A stretch of 8,729 bases of DNA from Acidimicrobiia bacterium (GTDB lineage Bacteria; Actinomycetota; Acidimicrobiia; UBA5794; UBA11373), in NCBI GenBank assembly GCA_025456165.1, contig JALOLI010000034.1, forward strand, positions 1 to 8,729, in the 5' to 3' direction. Every line of letters begins with the position of its first letter. Position 1 is the stretch's first letter. Below are positions 6,650-8,729 of this stretch, piece by piece. The notes under the pieces were generated by a model. It was given only the letters and a program-made list of their open reading frames with translations. It ran no database searches and was not told the DNA's origin. Position numbers and translations under genes: made by a program.

Positions 6650-6655
6650 ACCTTA
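6650..6655 (-). promoter_or_regulatory. Candidate -10 element of menD (leaderless)
   Basis: On the minus strand this reads TAAGGT, followed by eight bases (TCCCTCCC, pyrimidine-rich and useless as a ribosome binding site) and then the GTG start. This fits a leaderless transcript. It also means menD has its own promoter rather than depending only on read-through from menB-menA 250 bases upstream. Confidence 0.37.
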
Positions 6656-6668
6656 CCCCGGCAGACAG

Positions 6669-6694
6669 CGAGCCGGCCCGATCGGGCCGGCTCG
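6669..6694. repeat. Perfect 26-base palindrome over the menD promoter
   Basis: Each arm is CGAGCCGGCCCGA (6669-6681) and its exact reverse complement (6682-6694), with CGATCG at the centre. As DNA it is a two-fold symmetric site centred about 41 bases before the menD start, covering where a -35 would lie. As RNA it can fold into a stem of about 11 G+C-rich pairs with a four-base loop. No T-run follows on either strand, so a standard intrinsic terminator is not supported. An operator for menD, or an unusual terminator for the upstream menB-menA transcript, are the two readings. Confidence 0.6.
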
Positions 6695-6810
6695 GTCCCA
6701 TCAGTCGGCCGTTGATCAGCGGCCTTCCGTAATCGACCCCTCCATGAATCTATGGGGTTGCCGAGTCATCGGCAGGCCCGGGGCCGGGTTGAGCCTTGAG
6801 GGAGTACGCG
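6695..6810. other. Intergenic stretch between palindrome and hairpin
   Basis: This is the remainder of the 250-base gap between menD and menA (6642-6891), which otherwise holds the menD -10, the palindrome and the hairpin. I see only two small inverted repeats: CCAT/ATGG at 6742-6755 and GCCGA/TCGGC at 6760-6773. There is no tRNA, no convincing small gene, and it is slightly less GC-rich than its surroundings. Confidence 0.5.
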
Positions 6811-6880
6811 AATAGGCCCGCCTCAGGGCCGGATGCCGCCCGACCATGGGCCGGCATCCGGCGAGGGGCGGCGGCCTATT
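6811..6880 (-). repeat. Large imperfect inverted repeat (70-base hairpin) just downstream of menA
   Basis: The outer arms AATAGGCC (6811-6818) and GGCCTATT (6873-6880) pair perfectly. Moving inward, 6819-6824 pairs with 6865-6870 (one G-T pair), then GCCGGATGCCG (6828-6838) pairs perfectly with 6852-6862. Two more G-C pairs (6840-6841 with 6849-6850) close a seven-base loop (6842-6848). About 27 pairs form in 70 bases, interrupted by small internal loops at 6825-6827/6863-6864 and 6871-6872 and a C-C mismatch. It begins 11 bases after the menA stop on the minus strand, the position of a 3' end structure. No T-run follows, so it may be a U-less terminator, an RNA-stabilising stem, or a dispersed repetitive (REP-like) element. 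Confidence 0.6.
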
Positions 6881-6891
6881 GGCGCACCCCC

Positions 6892-7770
6892 TTACAGGGC
6901 GGCGCCCAGGGCGACCAGGGCGCCGAACAGGGCGTGGATCCGGGCGGTGGCCCGCAGGGCCCGGATGAGAGCCGGCCCGCCGGTCTCCTTGAAGATGGCG
7001 ACGGCGACCGGCACGGCGAAAGGGGCCGCCGCCAGGCCGATCAGGCAGAGGCGGGGTACGGCGCCCAGCGCCGCTTCGAGGGCCAGGGCGGCGAAGGCAC
7101 CCCCCAGGAGGCCGGCGTACAGGTAGCGGCCGCCGCGGCGGCCCAGAGAGACCGCCAGGGTGCGCTTGCCCGCCAGGCGATCGGTGTCCACATCCCTGAC
7201 GTTGTTGGCCACCAGTATGGCGGTGACCGTCAGCCCCATGGGCACTGCCAGGAGCCAGGCGGCCGCCGGGGCGGTGGCATCGTGGACGAAGCGGGAGCCG
7301 ACCGTGGCGGCCAGGCCGAAGAACAGGAAGACGGCGACCTCGCCGAGCCCCAGGTAGCCGTAGGGCCGGGGGCCCCCGGTGTAGGTGAGCGCCGCCGCCA
7401 GGCTGGCGGCACCGATGGCCAGGACGGGCCACCCGGCGATCACCGCCAGGTAGATCCCGCCGGCCGAAGCGAGGCCGAAGACCATCAGGATCGCCGTCCA
7501 CATGGCCGGCGGCCTGATGAGCCCGGAGGCGACCGCCCGGGCGGGGCCGATGCGGGCCGGGCCGTCGGCGCCGCGGCGAGCGTCGGAGGCGTCGTTGGCG
7601 AAGTTGGCCCCGACGTTGATGAGGAGCGCCGCCCCCAGCGAGACGAGGAAGGCGTCGAGGCGGAACGCGCTCTGGCCCCAGGCCAGGCCGGCGCCGACCG
7701 CCACCGGCGCCGCCGCCGCCCACAGGGTGGGAGGGCGGGCGGCAGAGACCCAGGTCCGCAGGGTGCTCAC
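6892..7770 (-). CDS. menA: 1,4-dihydroxy-2-naphthoate polyprenyltransferase
   Basis: This integral-membrane UbiA-family enzyme joins the polyprenyl tail to 1,4-dihydroxy-2-naphthoate, giving demethylmenaquinone. It has 292 residues, the normal size. The first prenyl-diphosphate/Mg2+ motif is [14 protein letters not shown] (56-69; Asn59, Asp60, Asp63). The second is [19 protein letters not shown] (189-207; Asp193, Asp197). Between and after them lie about eight hydrophobic segments, for instance 38-54, 91-112, 114-131, 143-158, 171-190, 217-235, 240-260 and 277-292. [20 protein letters not shown] near the N-terminus is typical of MenA rather than of UbiA or heme O synthase. The GTG start (7768-7770) overlaps the menB stop as GTGA, and there is no good ribosome binding site, so translation is probably coupled to menB. 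A 70-base hairpin follows the stop. Confidence 0.94.
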   Translation of the reverse strand: MSTLRTWVSAARPPTLWAAAAPVAVGAGLAWGQSAFRLDAFLVSLGAALLINVGANFANDASDARRGADGPARIGPARAVASGLIRPPAMWTAILMVFGLASAGGIYLAVIAGWPVLAIGAASLAAALTYTGGPRPYGYLGLGEVAVFLFFGLAATVGSRFVHDATAPAAAWLLAVPMGLTVTAILVANNVRDVDTDRLAGKRTLAVSLGRRGGRYLYAGLLGGAFAALALEAALGAVPRLCLIGLAAAPFAVPVAVAIFKETGGPALIRALRATARIHALFGALVALGAAL

Positions 7771-8585
7771 GGGAGGCGGGGGAACTTCCCGAAGTCGGGG
7801 TCGCGCTTCTCAACGAAAGAGTCCCGCCCTTCCTGGGCCTCCTCGCTCATGTAGAACAGCAGGGTGGCGTCGCCGGCCAGTTGCTGCTGCCCGGCCAGGC
7901 CATCGGCGGCGGCGTTGATGGCGGCCTTCATCAGTCGGACGGCCAGCGGGGACTTGGCCAGGATCTCCCGGGCCCAGGCCACCGTCTCGGCCTCCAGGTC
8001 GGCCAGGGGGACGACCTTGTTGACCATCCCCATCTCGTAGGCCTCCTGCGCCGAGTACTGCCGGCACAGGAACCAGATCTCCCGGGCCCGTTTGTCGCCC
8101 ACCATGCGGGCCAGGAGGCCGGCGCCGTAGCCCCCGTCGAACGAGCCCACCTTTGGGCCGGTCTGGCCGAACACGGCGTTGTCGGCGGCGATGGTGAGGT
8201 CGCAGACGAGGTGCAGCACGTGGCCTCCGCCGATGGCGTAGCCGGCCACCATGGCGATGATCGGCTTGGGCAGGCGGCGCATCTGGATCTGCAGGTCGAG
8301 CACATTGAGGCGGGGGATGCCGCGGGGGTCCACGTAGCCGGCTTCGCCCCGGATCCGCTGGTCGCCGCCGGAGCAGAAAGCCTGGTCTCCGGCGCCGGTG
8401 AGGATGATCACCCCGATCGCCGGGTCGTTGCGCGCTCGCTCGAAGGCATCGGAGAGCTCGAACAGGGTCGTCGGCCGGAAGGCGTTGCGGACCTCCGGGC
8501 GGTTGATGGTGATCTTGGCAATGCCCTCGGCGGTGGCGTAGAGGATGTCCTCGTAGCCCCCCGAGGGCTCCCACTGCACGGGCAC
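7767..8585 (-). CDS. menB: 1,4-dihydroxy-2-naphthoyl-CoA synthase
   Basis: A crotonase-fold enzyme of 272 residues that closes the second ring, turning o-succinylbenzoyl-CoA into 1,4-dihydroxy-2-naphthoyl-CoA. Diagnostic segments are [12 protein letters not shown] (69-80), [20 protein letters not shown] (92-111), [20 protein letters not shown] (116-135), [18 protein letters not shown] (139-156), [15 protein letters not shown] (168-182), [16 protein letters not shown] (242-257) and the ending [13 protein letters not shown]. Gly143 in QTGPKVGS matches E. coli Gly156, the mark of the bicarbonate-dependent type I enzymes; M. tuberculosis MenB has Asp there. Ser148 and Asp150 match the catalytic Ser161 and Asp163. 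The start is GTG at 8585 with a good AGGAG site (8593-8597) seven bases upstream. It is the first gene of a menB-menA unit and is divergent from menE. Confidence 0.97.
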   Translation of the reverse strand: MPVQWEPSGGYEDILYATAEGIAKITINRPEVRNAFRPTTLFELSDAFERARNDPAIGVIILTGAGDQAFCSGGDQRIRGEAGYVDPRGIPRLNVLDLQIQMRRLPKPIIAMVAGYAIGGGHVLHLVCDLTIAADNAVFGQTGPKVGSFDGGYGAGLLARMVGDKRAREIWFLCRQYSAQEAYEMGMVNKVVPLADLEAETVAWAREILAKSPLAVRLMKAAINAAADGLAGQQQLAGDATLLFYMSEEAQEGRDSFVEKRDPDFGKFPRLP

Positions 8586-8592
8586 GGGGAGT

Positions 8593-8597
8593 CTCCT
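8593..8597 (-). promoter_or_regulatory. Shine-Dalgarno site of menB
   Basis: The minus strand reads AGGAG, seven bases before the GTG start of menB. It fixes the start at 8585 and marks menB as a gene with a real leader, unlike the apparently leaderless kinase, regulator and menD genes. Confidence 0.75.
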
Positions 8598-8620
8598 GAC
8601 TAGAGCGGGCGGCGTCCCGG

Positions 8621-8627
8621 TACTGTA
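8621..8627. promoter_or_regulatory. Symmetric -10 element shared by menB (minus) and menE (plus)
   Basis: TACTGTA reads TACTGT on the plus strand (8621-8626) and TACAGT on the minus strand (8622-8627), both fitting TANNNT. For menE the start of transcription would fall near 8633, nine bases before the ATG. For menB it would fall near 8615, giving a leader of about 30 bases that contains the AGGAG site. No clear -35 is visible on either side of this 56-base gap. Confidence 0.4.
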
Positions 8628-8641
8628 GTGAGGCCCCGCCC

Positions 8642-8729
8642 ATGGACTGGCTCCGCTCCTGCGCTTCCCGCTCCCCCGACGACCCGGCGCTCGCCTGGGG
8701 GGAGGAGGCCGTGTCCTACCAGAGCCTCG
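8642..8729 (+). CDS. menE: o-Succinylbenzoate-CoA ligase, N-terminal start (partial)
   Basis: Only the first 29 codons are inside the window. They read [20 protein letters not shown], then EEAVSYQSL, with no stop. This is the usual N-terminus of the adenylate-forming (AMP-dependent synthetase/ligase) family, where an opening helix is followed by a pattern like P-D-x-P-A-L-x and then S-Y-x-x-L. The position next to menB, menA and menD makes MenE, which activates o-succinylbenzoate to its CoA ester, by far the likeliest member; sequence alone cannot separate it from other acyl-CoA ligases at this length. The ATG at 8642 lies 56 bases from the divergent menB start. A GAGG at 8630-8633 could serve as a weak ribosome binding site. 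Confidence 0.72.
   Translation, partial: MDWLRSCASRSPDDPALAWGEEAVSYQSL

Noticed and set aside
6642..6701. Upstream in-frame start for menD (20 extra residues)
   Set aside because: The extension covers the perfect palindrome and the -10 element, and MenD proteins start near the VADRNYEFT segment.
6743..6814. Possible 23-codon small gene in the menD-menA gap
   Set aside because: No ribosome binding site or leaderless -10 at the right distance, and no supporting composition; likely chance.
1..8729. Mobile element, CRISPR, defence or phage system
   Set aside because: No transposase, integrase, repeat-spacer array, terminal repeats with target duplication or composition break was seen; all genes belong to central, sensory or quinone metabolism.

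Overview
The window is very GC-rich and gene-dense (about 97% of it is coding). It looks like chromosome of a high-GC actinobacterium. Supporting signs are the GC-saturated third codon positions, heavy use of GTG starts (six of the ten starts I assign), several genes whose start codon sits 6-9 bases after a TANNNT -10 element (leaderless genes), and a kinase/regulator pair of the mycobacterial DevS/DevR (DosS/DosR) type. I cannot place it further with confidence; a deep-branching class such as Acidimicrobiia would fit. I see no insertion sequence, phage gene, CRISPR array, tRNA or rRNA.

Left part (1-2744): the last 43 codons of pyruvate phosphate dikinase run rightward and stop exactly where a leftward GAF-domain histidine kinase stops. 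That kinase is divergent from a NarL/DevR-type response regulator across an 86-base gap, and the regulator is followed by a CBS-pair plus BON protein. The kinase GAF domain keeps both residues that I align with the heme ligand His149 and the distal Tyr171 of M. tuberculosis DevS. The regulator's recognition helix is nearly identical to that of DevR. The pair is therefore a plausible redox, oxygen or gas sensor.

Middle part (2763-4937): an alpha/beta hydrolase of unknown substrate, then an isochorismate synthase (menF) 12 bases downstream. The menF stop codon abuts the stop codon of the oppositely oriented menD.

Right part (4938-8729): menD, menA and menB lie on the minus strand. menB and menA overlap by four bases; menA and menD are separated by 250 bases holding a large 70-base hairpin and a perfect 26-base palindrome. 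At the right edge the beginning of menE reads rightward, divergent from menB. The window thus carries the classical menaquinone route from chorismate: MenF (isochorismate), MenD (SEPHCHC), MenE (o-succinylbenzoyl-CoA), MenB (DHNA-CoA) and MenA (prenylation). Not seen here are an assigned MenH (the alpha/beta hydrolase is only a candidate), MenC, the DHNA-CoA thioesterase and the final methyltransferase.

Most of this is recognisable housekeeping and respiratory metabolism. The points worth following up are the putative heme sensor, the regulatory DNA (leaderless starts, a symmetric -10 between menB and menE, the palindrome over the menD promoter, the hairpin after menA), the hydrolase with a relocated catalytic acid, and two convergent gene pairs with no base between their stop codons.
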